A DNA stretch of 64,000 bases from positions 5,881,501-5,945,500 of the forward strand of contig NZ_JAAQRC020000001.1 in the NCBI RefSeq assembly GCF_019216885.1, given 5' to 3'. The position numbers and the translations under genes were made by a program. Under the pieces are notes generated by a model. It ran no database searches and was not told the origin of the DNA. It worked only from the letters and a program-made list of their open reading frames with translations. Position 1 is the stretch's first letter. Each line of letters begins with the position of its first letter. The DNA is from Methylobacterium sp. SyP6R (lineage in GTDB: Bacteria > Pseudomonadota > Alphaproteobacteria > Rhizobiales > Beijerinckiaceae). Shown here piece by piece: positions 1-11,712 of the stretch.

Positions 1-56
1 ATGACCCGGGCATCGGCGGGCGACAGGCGCTCCAGTTTACGAGCCATGGCGTCCAT
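1..56 (-). CDS. N-terminal fragment of an unidentified gene running off the left edge
   Basis: The minus strand starts with an ATG at 56 preceded by a good ribosome site (GGGAGGAA at about 8 bases). The visible product begins MDAMARKLERLSPADARV and continues past the window edge. I do not recognise the family from 18 residues. It lies downstream of, and in the same direction as, the sigma-54 activator at 455-2380, but the 400-base gap holding a palindromic repeat makes a shared transcript uncertain. Confidence 0.5.
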   Translation of the reverse strand, partial: MDAMARKLERLSPADARV

Positions 57-179
57 TGGGTTCCTCCCCTTGTTGTGCGGGGTGGGTTGCGCAAGGGGTG
101 TGCCAGGGCGAAGCGGACCCGACATGCAGGGCACTGGGAGATGCGGCTGGAGTCAACCGAATGTTCATCCCGCTCTCGA

Positions 180-299
180 CCTCATCCTGAGGTGTCAGTC
201 CATCGGAGATGGACTGACCTCGAAGGAGGGCTCCAGTGATCTCTGCTCCTTCTGGAGCCCTCCTTCGAGGCTCGCATACGCTCGCACCTCGGGATGAGG
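180..299. repeat. Palindromic intergenic repeat family A, copy 1
   Basis: A roughly 120-bp imperfect palindrome. The outer arms are CCTCATCCTGAGGTG and its near complement, and the inner arms are CCTCGAAGGAGGGCTCCAG and its complement. Two further copies are at 26407-26537 and 61305-61424. The outer and inner arms are conserved between copies while the segment between them varies, as expected for an element under selection for folding. The rest of 57-454 holds no gene that I can support. Confidence 0.85.
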
Positions 300-454
300 T
301 TGCAGGTCGGAATGGTCGATCTCGGCTTCATCTGAACAATATCGTTCTGATCATCGATAATTCATCGGATAACGGATAGCCGAGCCGAGCCCCGCCGCCA
401 CACCCGACGCGCCCCACCTGTGGCACCACGACAGCCCCGCCACAGGTGTCGCGC

Positions 455-2380
<1,926 letters not shown>

Positions 2381-2477
2381 CGCGTCCTCCCCGATCTTTT
2401 CCCCATACTGCGCGCGAATGGCGGGCAGGGAAAGGGCGGGAGCGGCGCGACGGCGGGCGGCTCTCCGGGGTGGCGCC

Positions 2478-3026
2478 TTACGGGAACATCGCGTCGACGG
2501 CGTCCTGCGAGACGGCGGCCTCGCCGGGCAGAGCCGGGCCGTTGAGCAGGGAATCCTCCTCGCTGCGCCGATCGGGAACCGGCTTCGTCACGGCGGCTCC
2601 GGCCGGGCCGGACCAAACGCGCAGCATCTCGTCGACCCGCTCCTCGACCATCACGATGGTCCGCACGACCTTCGAGATGCGCTGGCCGGTCAGGTCCTGG
2701 AAGTTGCAGGCCTCGAAGATGGTCTGCATCTGGGCCTGGATGGCGATGGCGTCGTCCCGGGTCGCGCCGTCCCCGGCCCGCTTGGCGATTCCCCCGGCAA
2801 GCGCGTCGACCGTCTCGGACGCGGTCAGGATCGTGTTGGTGGCCTGCTCGGTGCCCCGGACGACGGCCTGGAGTTCGTCGCGGGTGCGGCCCGCCTCCTG
2901 TTCGTCGCGCAGATCGGCGATTTCCCGCCGCGTCCGCGCGATCGCCTCGGAGATCGCCAGCAGATGATTCTGCAGGAGATTGGTGCTGTCTTCGAGAGAT
3001 CCGAGTTTCGCCGTGCCGCTGTTCAT
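2478..3026 (-). CDS. cheZ: Chemotaxis protein phosphatase CheZ
   Basis: A 182-residue, mostly helical protein. The motif CNFQDLTGQRISKV (residues 107-120) matches the CheZ active site, in which an Asp and a Gln four residues apart (here D111 and Q115) act on phospho-CheY. The long N-terminal helices (15-100) fit the CheZ four-helix bundle. It would remove phosphate from CheY in the cytoplasm and so reset flagellar switching. It stands alone, with no che operon beside it, which is common for alphaproteobacterial cheZ. Two chemoreceptor genes lie elsewhere in the window. Confidence 0.9.
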   Translation of the reverse strand: MNSGTAKLGSLEDSTNLLQNHLLAISEAIARTRREIADLRDEQEAGRTRDELQAVVRGTEQATNTILTASETVDALAGGIAKRAGDGATRDDAIAIQAQMQTIFEACNFQDLTGQRISKVVRTIVMVEERVDEMLRVWSGPAGAAVTKPVPDRRSEEDSLLNGPALPGEAAVSQDAVDAMFP

Positions 3027-3185
3027 GATCCCGGAACGCTATACGATATGACCAGTCCCCGGACGATAGCCGGCCGGGATTAAGCGTTTCCGAAGATCGC
3101 CGAAACCGCTCCGACACAACGGTTATTCCGTGTGGTCTAATGCCCGACGTCATCACTTACCAGTTAACGGCGGCGCGGCACGATC

Positions 3186-3815
3186 ATGACCGTCTCCCGG
3201 CGATCGGCCGAGGAGCGGCTGTGCAAGGAGGAGCTGGACGACCGCGCCTCCCTGGTGGACGGGGACGTGAGCGCGAGCGGGCGCGACGCGATGCGGGCGA
3301 CGACCGAATCGATCGTCCGCGGCACCACGCTGCACATCACGGTGCGGGGCGTGCCGATGGATCTGCCCCGCGCCGTGGCCGACCTGTCGATCAGGATCAA
3401 CGACGCGGTCGATCTCGAGGTGCTCGACCTGATCGCGTTCACGCCCGATGCCCGGATCGCCTCCGTGCGCGCGTTCAAGGGGCCGGAGTACCCGGTCTCC
3501 TTCGGGAACCGACCGGGCCGGCGGGAACCGGAGATTCAGGTCACCGCGCGGCCTGCGCCGCGACGGGCGACAAGGCGAAGCCCACGCTGTCCTTCTCCAC
3601 GTCGCCGATGGTCGCGCCCACCGGCACCACGGAATACCGGCTCGCCTGGCCGGCCGGCGGCAGGGCGGTGTCGGGCTGCGCGCAGAACAGCCCGACCGTG
3701 TCCTTCTCGGGGTTTCCCGTCGTCGGGCCGACGCGCATCGGCAGGTAGAGCGGACAGCGCGCGAGCGCCGGGCCAAGTCCTGCGAGCAGCGACAAAGCCG
3801 CCAGCGGCGCAATAA
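3186..3815 (+). CDS. Hypothetical protein, overlapping the antisense gene at its 3' half
   Basis: The first 118 or so codons (to about 3540) have the strong G/C third-position bias of genuine genes here and read ...TTLHITVRGVPMDLPRAV..., with a beta-rich layout loosely like a PilZ domain. I would not assign that family. After about 3545 the codon pattern in this frame collapses and the frame runs antisense through the secreted-protein gene at 3541-3825 until a stop at 3813. Either the protein has a low-complexity Arg-rich tail, or the gene has lost its true end by frameshift. No clear ribosome site precedes the ATG. Confidence 0.4.
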   Translation: MTVSRRSAEERLCKEELDDRASLVDGDVSASGRDAMRATTESIVRGTTLHITVRGVPMDLPRAVADLSIRINDAVDLEVLDLIAFTPDARIASVRAFKGPEYPVSFGNRPGRREPEIQVTARPAPRRATRRSPRCPSPRRRWSRPPAPRNTGSPGRPAAGRCRAARRTARPCPSRGFPSSGRRASAGRADSARAPGQVLRAATKPPAAQ

Positions 3816-3825
3816 GCAGGCGCAT
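3541..3825 (-). CDS. Small secreted hypothetical protein
   Basis: A 94-residue product with a clear signal peptide (MRLLIAPLAALSLLAGLGPALA, cleavage near residue 22). The mature part contains two related segments, PTTGNPEKDTVGLF and ATIGDVEKDSVGFA, which suggests an internal duplication. Function unknown; it is probably periplasmic. It overlaps the tail of the plus-strand reading frame at 3186-3815 by 275 bases. Its own codon use is typical of the backbone, so I favour it as the real gene over the overlapped tail. Confidence 0.65.
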   Translation of the reverse strand: MRLLIAPLAALSLLAGLGPALARCPLYLPMRVGPTTGNPEKDTVGLFCAQPDTALPPAGQASRYSVVPVGATIGDVEKDSVGFALSPVAAQAAR

Positions 3826-4026
3826 TCCTTCCTCCCGAAAAAAATCGAGTTCTTGTCGATGAAGACGATGCGGCGCGCTTGACGCGCCGGCACTCCTCTA
3901 TCGTCGACTTCGCTCTCGACCGCATCGTCAGAGTGAAGGACGTCCTGGATCGATCGGCAGAACTGTCGGAGGGAAATTTCCGAGACGGAATGTGATGCAG
4001 GCAATCTCCTCTCCCCGCCCGCGCAA

Positions 4027-4141
4027 GGCTGTCCGGGGAAAGGAAAAGGCGCGGGTTTCCCCCTCCCCGACAGATCCCGGGCCTGCCCGGGATCTGTCGG
4101 GGAGAGGAGGAACCCGCGCTTCGATCTTTTCGCGGACAGCC
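4027..4141. repeat. Long nested palindrome between genes
   Basis: The centre is a perfect 19-bp stem (4063-4081 with 4086-4104, loop CCTG). It is extended outward by GCGCGGGTT...AACCCGCGC and finally GGCTGTCC (4027-4034) with GGACAGCC (4134-4141). It sits just after the stop of the acyl-CoA ligase gene and could end that transcript. The parts CTCCCC/GGGGAG and GGGAAACCCG recur at 10522-10555, so it may belong to a repeat family. The rest of 3826-4165 holds no gene. Confidence 0.8.
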
Positions 4142-4165
4142 CTCCGTACCTGGGACGACCACCCG

Positions 4166-5794
4166 TCAGGCCGCCCCGGGCAGCCGGTAGTCCCGGAACT
4201 GGTCGCGGAGCGCCGTCTTCTGGATCTTGCCGGTAGCGGTATGGGGGATGGCCTGCACCACCACCACGTCGTCGGGCATCCACCACTTGGCGATGCGCGG
4301 CGCCATGTAGGCCAGGATGTCGGCCTTGTCGGGGGTGCGGCCCTCCTTCGGCACCACGATCAGGAGCGGGCGCTCGTCCCATTTCGGGTGCTGCACGCCG
4401 ATCACCGCGGCCTCGGCCACGTCCGGATGGCCGACCGCCAGGTTCTCCAGATCGATCGAGGAGATCCACTCGCCACCGGACTTGATCACGTCCTTCGAGC
4501 GGTCGGTGATCGCCATGTAGCCGTTGGGATCGATGGTGGCGACGTCGCCGGTGTCGAAGAAGCCGCGATCGTCGAGGATCGGCTCGTCCGAGCGGAAATA
4601 GGCCTTGGCCACCGCGAAGCCCGCCACCTTGAGCCGCCCGAAGGTGGTGCCGTCCCAGGGCAGGTCGCGGCCGTCGTCGTCGGTCAGCCGGAACTCGACC
4701 CCGAACGGGGCGTAGCCCTGCTTCATCTTGAGGTCGAGGCGCGCCTCGCCTTCGAGATGGGCCACCTCGGGCTTGAGCGAGCAATAGGAGCCGATCGGGC
4801 TCATCTCGGTCATGCCCCAGGCATGGTCGACGGTGACGCCGTATTCGCGCTCGAAGCGCTCGGTCATCGCCCGCGGGCAGGCCGAGCCGCCGATCACCAC
4901 GCGCTTGAGGTGGCTCAGGTGCTTCCCCGTCGTGTCGAGGTACTGGAGCAGGCCGAGCCAGACGGTCGGCACCGCCGCCGTCACGGTGACGCCGGTGGTC
5001 TCCAGAATTTCGTGTACCGAGGCGCCGTCGAGCTTCGGTCCCGGCATCACGAGGCCAGCCCCGGACATCGGCGCCGCGAAGCAGAAGCCCCAGGCATTGG
5101 CGTGGAACAGCGGCACCACCGGCATCGCCATGTCGGTGGGCGAGAGCGCGATGAAGGCCGGGTTGTTGACCATCAAGGCCAAGAGCACGTTCGAGCGGTG
5201 CGAGTAGAGCACGCCCTTCGGGAGGCCCGTGGTGCCCGAGGTGTAGCAGAGGCCCGCCGCGGTGTTCTCCTCGAAGGACGCCCAGGCGAAGTCGTCGTCG
5301 GCTTCCGCCAGCCAGTCCTCGTAGGCGACGGCGTTGCGCAAGGACGTCTGAGGCATGTGGGCGCCGTCGGTGAGGACGACGTAGCGTTCGATCGTCGGCA
5401 GCCTGTCGGCGAGGCGCTCGACCAGGGCCAGGAAGGTCAGGTCGAGAAAGAGGATCCGGTCCTCGGCGTGGTTGATGATGTAGGCGATCTGATCCTCGAA
5501 CAGCCGCGGATTGACCGTGTGGTAGATCGCCCCGATACCGGTGATGCCGTACCAGGCCTCGAGATGGCGCCAGGTGTTCCAGGCGAGCGTCGCGACCCGG
5601 TCGCCGAGGCGGATGCCGTCGGCGGCCAGGCGCTTCGACAGGCGCAAGGAGCGCTGGCGGACCTCCGCATAGGTGGTCCGGTGCATCGGCCCCTCGACCG
5701 AGCGCGAGATCACCGGGCGGGCGCCGTGCTGCACGGCGGCGTAGTCGATGACGCGGTGGATCAGCAGGGGCCAGTCCTGCATCAGGCCGAGCAT
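4166..5794 (-). CDS. Acyl-CoA ligase (AMP-forming), fatty-acid / 3-methylthiopropionate type
   Basis: A 542-residue ANL-superfamily enzyme joining a carboxylic acid to CoA at the cost of ATP to AMP. The phosphate-binding motif is [17 protein letters not shown] (about 183-199), the hinge-region motif is [11 protein letters not shown] (about 408-418), and the C-terminal catalytic lysine is in TGKIQKTA (about 524-531). Length and N-terminus match the long-chain or DmdB-like group (3-methylthiopropionyl-CoA ligase); the substrate cannot be settled from sequence alone. It is divergent from the MarR gene at 6013, which may control it. Confidence 0.88.
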   Translation of the reverse strand: MLGLMQDWPLLIHRVIDYAAVQHGARPVISRSVEGPMHRTTYAEVRQRSLRLSKRLAADGIRLGDRVATLAWNTWRHLEAWYGITGIGAIYHTVNPRLFEDQIAYIINHAEDRILFLDLTFLALVERLADRLPTIERYVVLTDGAHMPQTSLRNAVAYEDWLAEADDDFAWASFEENTAAGLCYTSGTTGLPKGVLYSHRSNVLLALMVNNPAFIALSPTDMAMPVVPLFHANAWGFCFAAPMSGAGLVMPGPKLDGASVHEILETTGVTVTAAVPTVWLGLLQYLDTTGKHLSHLKRVVIGGSACPRAMTERFEREYGVTVDHAWGMTEMSPIGSYCSLKPEVAHLEGEARLDLKMKQGYAPFGVEFRLTDDDGRDLPWDGTTFGRLKVAGFAVAKAYFRSDEPILDDRGFFDTGDVATIDPNGYMAITDRSKDVIKSGGEWISSIDLENLAVGHPDVAEAAVIGVQHPKWDERPLLIVVPKEGRTPDKADILAYMAPRIAKWWMPDDVVVVQAIPHTATGKIQKTALRDQFRDYRLPGAA

Positions 5795-6012
5795 GGCGTG
5801 TCGTCCTTCCCTCGATGGAGCGCGTGATCCGCGCCCTCGGTCGCCGGAGCCTCGTGGGCCCGCGGTCGCTAGGGACCAACTTACGGCAGCGGTCCCGGGG
5901 CGGCTAGAGCGGCGCCATCACGCAGCCGGGCCTCCAGGGCGGCCGGGATGAAGAACGGGGATCGGGCCCGGCCGGGCGTGGCGCCGAGATGGTTCTGATG
6001 TAAACTATCGCG

Positions 6013-6486
6013 ATGACGGCATCCTCGCGCCCCCACCCCACAGACGCCCCGGCCGAGGCCGACCCGCTGCGGGTCTGGTTCCGCTTCATCCGCCTGCACC
6101 GACGCGTCGTGGCCGCGGTGGCGGCGGAGCTGAAGGCCGTCGGGCTCTCGATCCCGCAATTCGACGTGCTCTCGACCCTGTCGGAGCGCGAGGGCCTGAC
6201 CCAGCAGGACCTCGCCGAGCGGCTCTACGTGACGAAGGGCAACGTCTCGGGTTTGATCGACCGGCTGGTCGAGGCCGGCCTCGTCGAGCGCCGACCGATC
6301 CCGGGCGACCGGCGCTCCCACGCCCTGCACCTGACCGAGGCGGGGCTGACGCTCGCCCGCTCCGGCATCCGCGCGCAGACCGCCTACGTCGCCCGCACCC
6401 TCGGCCGGCTGCCTCCGGGCGACGTGGCCGAACTCGAACGGGTCGTGCTGGCCTGGCGCGACGCCGCCCGGACCGATGGCGGCTGA
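6013..6486 (+). CDS. MarR-family transcriptional regulator
   Basis: A 157-residue protein with the MarR winged-helix core: LSIPQFDVLSTLSEREG, then TQQDLAERLYVTKGNVSGLIDRL (recognition helix, about 70-92), then the wing ERRPIPGDRRSHALHLTEAG. It probably acts as a dimeric ligand-sensing repressor. It lies 218 bases from the divergent acyl-CoA ligase gene, the usual layout for a MarR regulator and its target. No strong ribosome site precedes the ATG, which lies close to an AT-rich stretch (GATGTAAACTATC), so the leader may be very short. Confidence 0.9.
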   Translation: MTASSRPHPTDAPAEADPLRVWFRFIRLHRRVVAAVAAELKAVGLSIPQFDVLSTLSEREGLTQQDLAERLYVTKGNVSGLIDRLVEAGLVERRPIPGDRRSHALHLTEAGLTLARSGIRAQTAYVARTLGRLPPGDVAELERVVLAWRDAARTDGG

Positions 6487-6513
6487 GCCGTCGTCACGAC
6501 GGCACCGCGGCGC

Positions 6514-7050
6514 TCACGTCACCGTCCGCTTCTCCACGTCGAGGACGACGCCGTTCGGCGTCATCCGCTCGCGGGCGACGAGCCGGTCGCCGGGCAGGAA
6601 GACGCCGAGCGGCACGTCCCGGTCCGGCAGCACGACGGTGGCGCTGTAATTGACGAAGACCAGCACGTGCCGGCGCTGCGGGATCGACGACACCGCCCAG
6701 CGCTTCAGCTGGCCGTAATACGGCTCGCGCTTCCAGACCGTGGGCTGGCTCGGATCGACCTGGACGTGCAGGAAGCGCGTCGTCGGGTCGAGGCTCAGCA
6801 CCATCTTGGCCTTGTCGGGCTTCCATTCCGGGCCGAGCCAGCCTTCCGTCATCCACAGGCAGAAGAAGGCGCGGCAATGGCCGGGCCGGGTCTCGTGGAT
6901 GCCGCAGCCGCGGCCGGGCTTCGCGTGGCGGCACCATTCCCCGGCCACGCTCTCGACCGCCGGCACGTCGTAGACCTTGCAGCACAGGGTGCAGGCGCCG
7001 CAGGCCCGGCCTGGCGCGGGCGTCGCAACGAATTGGGCGGGGTCGAGCAT
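6514..7050 (-). CDS. YkgJ-type cysteine-cluster protein
   Basis: A 178-residue protein with the N-terminal motif CGACTLCC (C17, C20, C23, C24) and further cysteines at WCRHAKPGRGC and HCRAFFC (about 41-64). This is the pattern of the YkgJ / FliB-like family thought to bind zinc or an iron-sulfur cluster. Its enzymatic role is not established for most members. It is convergent with the MarR gene, and its promoter region is shared with the divergent aminotransferase gene at 7204. Confidence 0.8.
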   Translation of the reverse strand: MLDPAQFVATPAPGRACGACTLCCKVYDVPAVESVAGEWCRHAKPGRGCGIHETRPGHCRAFFCLWMTEGWLGPEWKPDKAKMVLSLDPTTRFLHVQVDPSQPTVWKREPYYGQLKRWAVSSIPQRRHVLVFVNYSATVVLPDRDVPLGVFLPGDRLVARERMTPNGVVLDVEKRTVT

Positions 7051-7203
7051 GCGCGTCGGTCTGACCAGGATTGTGCGGGAGTTCCGCGAGGGCGGCCCGG
7101 GTTGTGCGTCGGCATCGCGCCGCTAGTGTGACGGCGCAAGCGAATTCTGCTCCGCGAGTCGGGAGCCCGAAGGGTTCCCCCGAGAAAGAAAGCGACAGAG
7201 ACG

Positions 7204-8586
7204 ATGCTCTCGAACCTCGCCACCCGCGACGTCGAAACCCTGATCCACCCCTATACCAACCTCGCGGCCTTCCGGCAGACCGGTCCGCTGGTGCTGGAGC
7301 GCGGCCACGGCGTCTGGGTCTACGACACCGACGGCCGGCCCTATCTCGAGGGCATGGCCGGCCTGTGGTGCACCTCGCTCGGCTATTCCAACGAGGAGCT
7401 GGTCGAGGCCGCCCGCGAGCAGATGGCGCGCCTGCCCTTCACCCACCTGTTCTCCGGCCGCAGCCACGACCCGGCGATCGAGCTCGCCGAGACCCTGAAG
7501 GAACTGGCGCCGATCCCGGTCTCGAAGGTGTTCTTCACCTCGTCCGGCTCGGAGGCCAACGACACCCAGGTCAAGCTGACCTGGTACCTCAACAACGCGC
7601 TCGGCCGGCCGCAGAAGAAGAAGATCATCGGCCGGCACAAGGGCTATCACGGCGTCACCGTGGCGTCGGCCTCGCTGACGGGGCTCACCGCCAACCACGC
7701 CGACTGGGACCTGCCGCTGCCGGGCTTCCTGCACGCCGCCTGCCCGCACCATTACCGCGGCGCCGAGGCCGGCGAGACCGAGGAGGCCTACTCGGCACGG
7801 CTCGCAAGTGAGCTGGAGGAAATGATCCTGCGCGAGGGCCCGGAGACCGTCGCGGCCTTCATCGCCGAGCCGGTGATGGGCGCCGGCGGCGCCATCGTGC
7901 CGCCGAAGGGCTATTTTGCCGCCATCGAGCCGGTGCTCGCCCGCTACGACGTGCGGTTCATCGCCGACGAGGTGATCTGCGGCTTCGGGCGGCTCGGCAC
8001 CTGGTTCGGCTCCGAGGCCCTGGGCATGAAGCCCCACAGCCTGTCCTTCGCCAAGGCGCTGACCTCGGCCTACATGCCGCTCGGCGGCGTCACGGTCGAC
8101 GAGACGCTGTACCAGGCGATGCAGGACCAGAGCCGCAAGATCGGCACGTTCGGTCACGGGACCACCTATTCGGGCCATCCGGTGGCGAGCGCGGTGGCGC
8201 TCAAGACCATCGAGATCTACAAGCGCGACAAGATCATCGAGGGCGCGGCCGAGAAGGCACCGCACTTCCAGCGCCGCCTGTCGGCCCTGGAGGAGCACCC
8301 GCTCGTCGGCGAGGCCAAGGGAATGGGCCTGATCGGCGGCCTCGAGATCGTCGCCGACAAGGCGACGAAGCGGCAATACGACCCGAAGGCGGGGGTGGCC
8401 GCCCGCTGCGTCGCCTTCGCGCAGGAGGAGGGGCTGATCGTCCGCTTCCTCACCGGCGACCGGGTCGCGGTCTGCCCGCCCCTGGTGATCCGCCCGGACG
8501 AGATCGACACCCTGTTCGACCGGCTCGGCACCGCGCTCGACCGCACCCAGGCCTGGATCCGCGAGCAGGGCCTGACGGCCGCGTAA
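7204..8586 (+). CDS. Class III (omega) aminotransferase
   Basis: A 460-residue PLP-dependent enzyme. SSGSEANDTQVK (about 117-128) is the cofactor phosphate loop, IADEVICGFGRLGTW is the PLP-aspartate motif, and the Schiff-base lysine is in FAKALTSAYMPLG (K284). The start MLSNLATRDVETLIHPYTNL and the overall pattern fit the putrescine/beta-alanine:pyruvate group, often called aspartate aminotransferase family. The amino donor is not decided by the sequence. A 9-bp hairpin (8608-8630) follows the stop. Confidence 0.88.
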   Translation: MLSNLATRDVETLIHPYTNLAAFRQTGPLVLERGHGVWVYDTDGRPYLEGMAGLWCTSLGYSNEELVEAAREQMARLPFTHLFSGRSHDPAIELAETLKELAPIPVSKVFFTSSGSEANDTQVKLTWYLNNALGRPQKKKIIGRHKGYHGVTVASASLTGLTANHADWDLPLPGFLHAACPHHYRGAEAGETEEAYSARLASELEEMILREGPETVAAFIAEPVMGAGGAIVPPKGYFAAIEPVLARYDVRFIADEVICGFGRLGTWFGSEALGMKPHSLSFAKALTSAYMPLGGVTVDETLYQAMQDQSRKIGTFGHGTTYSGHPVASAVALKTIEIYKRDKIIEGAAEKAPHFQRRLSALEEHPLVGEAKGMGLIGGLEIVADKATKRQYDPKAGVAARCVAFAQEEGLIVRFLTGDRVAVCPPLVIRPDEIDTLFDRLGTALDRTQAWIREQGLTAA

Positions 8587-8607
8587 AAGCCGTTCACCGA
8601 CGATGAA

Positions 8608-8630
8608 GAGGCCGCCGTTCCGGCGGCCTC
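8608..8630 (+). terminator. Hairpin after the aminotransferase gene
   Basis: A perfect 9-bp stem GAGGCCGCC / GGCGGCCTC with a 5-base loop, 22 bases after the stop codon. No U-tract follows, so it is either a weak intrinsic terminator or a transcript-stabilising hairpin. The following 370 bases (8631-9001) hold no convincing gene; they are relatively AT-rich near 8930-8960 and contain the leader of the next gene. Confidence 0.5.
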
Positions 8631-9001
8631 GGCCAGCTGGACTAGACCAAATCCGGTCGACGATCCGACGATCAAAGCACCGCCTCAATTGATGACGCCG
8701 GGTCAGAATACAGCGATGACGATCGCCGACGAGGATCAGGCGTCGTCCAGCTTTGGAATCTCACCGTTACACGCCACGAGGGTTCCGAACGCGCCGAGAT
8801 CTGGGGCACTCGCACTAACCGCTTGTCCAACCAGTTCAATTTGCGAATTTTTGCGTCACACGGCCGTGCCGCTCACAGCGCAAATAGCGCTGTCAGAACC
8901 TTTTCCCTCCTGCGCTAACTGAGATTGGGTCGGACCTTCAGTTTTTTTTAATACTGGTCGCCCAAATTTGAGCGAAATTCGCCCACCAAGGAAACGGCGA
9001 C

Positions 9002-10462
9002 ATGTTTCGGAAGCACCGTGAGAGCTTGTCGGAAGCGACATTGCGGGCCCTCAACAAGTCTCTTGCCATCATCGAGTTCAACCTCGACGGCACGGTGATC
9101 CAGGCCAACGCCAACTTCCTCAACCTGCTGGATTACCGGCTCGACGAGATCGTCGGTCAGCATCACCGCATGTTCCTCGACAAGGAGGCGGCCGCCGCGC
9201 CCGATTACGCGGTGTTCTGGGACAAGCTGCGCGCGGGCGAGTTCTTCGCCGACGAGTTCCTGCGCTTCGGCAAGAACCACAAGCGCGTCTGGCTCGAGGC
9301 GACCTACAACCCGGTCCTCGACGCCACGGGCAAGCCGGTCAAGGTGGTCAAGCTCGCCGCCGACATCACCAAGAAGAAGAACGAGATCAGCCGTCTCCTG
9401 ACGATGATCGAGGGGATGCCGGTCGCGGTGATGACCGCCGACCCGCATAACGAGTTCCGCATCGACTACATGAACGGCGCCTCGCGCCGGACCCTCGGGC
9501 CCCTGGCGCAGTACCTGCCGGTCGCGACCGACCTGATGATCGGGACGTCGATCGACGTGTTCCACAAGAACCCGTCGCACCAGCGCCGGATGCTGTCCGA
9601 TGCGAGCCGCCTGCCGCACCGGACCAAGATCAAGCTCGGCCCGGAAGTGCTCGACCTCCAGGTCTCGGCGATCATGGGGCCGGACGGCACCTATATCGGG
9701 CCGATGCTGACCTGGTCGGTGGTGACCGCGCAGGTGAACATGGCCTCCGACGTGTCGCAGGTGGTCGGCGCCATGAGCAGCGCCGTGGAGGAGATGCAGC
9801 GCTCCGCCAACGGTCTCGGCCAATCCGCCGACGAGGCCCGCGACCGCGCCGCGACGGTGGCGGCCGGCTCGGAGGAGATGACGGCGTCGATCCAGGAGAT
9901 CTCGGGCCAGGTCGGGCGGGTCTCGGAGCGCGCCCAGCAGATCGCCGCGCAGGCCGAGGCGACCGATGCCACCGTGCGCAGCCTCTCGGCCAAGGCCCGC
10001 GAGGTGGATTCGGTCGTCGGCATGATCTCGACCATCGCCGACCAGACCAACCTCCTGGCGCTCAACGCCACGATCGAGGCGGCCCGGGCCGGGGCGGCGG
10101 GGCGCGGCTTCGCGGTCGTCGCCGCCGAGGTCAAGGAACTGGCCGGCCAGACCGCCAAGGCCACGGGCGAGATCACCCAGCGCATCGGCGACATCCAGGG
10201 CGCGACCGGCGAGGCGGTGGCGGCGATCGCCACGATCAGCAACGCGGTGGCTGAATTGTCGCGGCTGACGCTGGCCATCGCCAGCGCGGTCGAGCAGCAG
10301 GCCGCCTCGACCCAGGAAGTGTCGTCGAACATCCTGGCGGTGTCGGACGCCGCGAGCGCCACCGGCCGGATCGCCGAGAGCGTCCGGGCGGTGTCGGAGA
10401 GCCTCGCCGGACATTCGAGCGGGCTGACCGGGAGCGTGGAGAAGTTCCTGAAGGCGGGGTGA
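9002..10462 (+). CDS. Soluble PAS-domain methyl-accepting chemotaxis protein
   Basis: A 486-residue chemoreceptor without any membrane segment. Two PAS-like modules come first: about 20-130, with [18 protein letters not shown] and [12 protein letters not shown], and about 135-245. The signalling domain follows, with the conserved hairpin tip [23 protein letters not shown] (about 344-366). It should sense a cytoplasmic signal, perhaps redox or energy state as Aer-like receptors do, and control CheA. The ribosome site is AAGGAAACGGCGAC before the ATG. A single-gene transcript is likely. Confidence 0.92.
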   Translation: MFRKHRESLSEATLRALNKSLAIIEFNLDGTVIQANANFLNLLDYRLDEIVGQHHRMFLDKEAAAAPDYAVFWDKLRAGEFFADEFLRFGKNHKRVWLEATYNPVLDATGKPVKVVKLAADITKKKNEISRLLTMIEGMPVAVMTADPHNEFRIDYMNGASRRTLGPLAQYLPVATDLMIGTSIDVFHKNPSHQRRMLSDASRLPHRTKIKLGPEVLDLQVSAIMGPDGTYIGPMLTWSVVTAQVNMASDVSQVVGAMSSAVEEMQRSANGLGQSADEARDRAATVAAGSEEMTASIQEISGQVGRVSERAQQIAAQAEATDATVRSLSAKAREVDSVVGMISTIADQTNLLALNATIEAARAGAAGRGFAVVAAEVKELAGQTAKATGEITQRIGDIQGATGEAVAAIATISNAVAELSRLTLAIASAVEQQAASTQEVSSNILAVSDAASATGRIAESVRAVSESLAGHSSGLTGSVEKFLKAG

Positions 10463-10749
10463 GGGTCGCCTCTCCGGAAAACAGAAGCCTGCGGGCGCCC
10501 TGAGCCCCTTCGGATCTCAGGCCTCTCCCCACCCGCGGGGAGAGGGGAAACCCGTACTTTTCCTTTCTTTGGACGCTGCCGCGGGCGCGGTCATGCCGCC
10601 CCCTTCCCTGCCGGATTGTCCCGAGGAAAATCGGCGACGCCCTCGGCCGCAGCCCGCGCGTCCCTTGGCGCCCGCACACCGTGGTCTTACGAAAGGGCTT
10701 CGACGGAATTCCAGCCCCGCGACACCGGCCCATCGACGATCCGCCTGGC
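10463..10749. other. Intergenic region with a 9-bp hairpin
   Basis: CCTCTCCCC (10522-10530) pairs with GGGGAGAGG (10537-10545), followed by GGGAAACCCG. These blocks echo the palindrome at 4027-4141. The cyclase reading frame extends upstream to a GTG at 10681, so part of this region could be coding if that start is used. Confidence 0.5.
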
Positions 10750-11706
10750 ATGACTCCGCTCCGGACCACGCACGACGACCGCATCCTCGATCTCGACGAC
10801 GAGGATTGGTCGATGCTGATGCGGTATTCCCTGGACACCGTCGCCGACATGATCATCTGGCTCGATCGCGACGCCCGGTACGTCTACGTCAACCGGGCCG
10901 CGACCGACCTGCTCGGCTATTCGGCGCAGGAGTTCCGGCGCAAGCGGGTCTGGGACGTCGATCCGCATTTCGACGAGGCGCGCTGGCGCGCGCATTGGCG
11001 CGACCTGGAGAATGCGGGGTCGGTCAAGCTGGAGACCGTGAACACGTCGCGATCGGGGGAGCCGATTTCGATCGAGGTGACGGCGAACCTGGTCAGCTTC
11101 AAGGGAAAGACCTTCAACTGCTCGATCGTGCGCGACATCTCCGCGCAGAAGCGGGCGGAGGCCGATCTCCGGGCCCTGAACGAGCGGGTCTACGCGCTCA
11201 GCATCACCGATGCGCTGACCGGGCTGGCCAACCGGCGTCACCTCGATGCCGCCCTGGCGGAGGCGATCCGGCATCATGCCGGCACGGGGGAGCCGCTCTC
11301 GCTGATCCTGCTCGACATCGACGCCTTCAAGGCCTTCAACGACCGCTACGGCCATATCGAGGGCGATGCCTGCCTGGCCCGGGTCGCAGGCGCGCTGAGC
11401 GGGGCTTTGCGCCGGAGCGGCGACCTCGTGGCGCGCTATGGCGGCGAGGAATTCGCCTGCGTGCTCCCGAACACGACGGAAGCGGACGCCCTGGCGCTGG
11501 CCGACAGGCTCCACGCCGCCATCGCGGCCCTGGCGATCCCCCATGCCGCCTCGCCGATCGCCGGGACGGTGACGGCAAGTTTCGGCGTCCTCACCACCGC
11601 CAGCACGGCGAACGCCACCCCTCTGGAGTTGATCCGGGCGGTGGATCGCTTCCTCTACCGGGCGAAGCGCGAGGGGCGCGACCGCGTCGTCGGGGCCGGC
11701 CGCTGA
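10750..11706 (+). CDS. PAS-GGDEF diguanylate cyclase
   Basis: Makes cyclic di-GMP from two GTP. A PAS domain (SMLMRYSLDTVADMIIWLDRD...IVRDISAQKRAE) is followed by a GGDEF domain with LTGLANRRHLDAAL and the active-site sequence RYGGEEFAC (a GGEEF variant, active in known enzymes). I chose the ATG at 10750 (318 residues). A GTG at 10681 in the same frame would add 23 residues of Arg/Pro-rich sequence with no motif; neither start has a strong ribosome site. No membrane segment is seen, so it is cytoplasmic. Confidence 0.9.
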   Translation: MTPLRTTHDDRILDLDDEDWSMLMRYSLDTVADMIIWLDRDARYVYVNRAATDLLGYSAQEFRRKRVWDVDPHFDEARWRAHWRDLENAGSVKLETVNTSRSGEPISIEVTANLVSFKGKTFNCSIVRDISAQKRAEADLRALNERVYALSITDALTGLANRRHLDAALAEAIRHHAGTGEPLSLILLDIDAFKAFNDRYGHIEGDACLARVAGALSGALRRSGDLVARYGGEEFACVLPNTTEADALALADRLHAAIAALAIPHAASPIAGTVTASFGVLTTASTANATPLELIRAVDRFLYRAKREGRDRVVGAGR

Positions 11707-11712
11707 CGAGGA

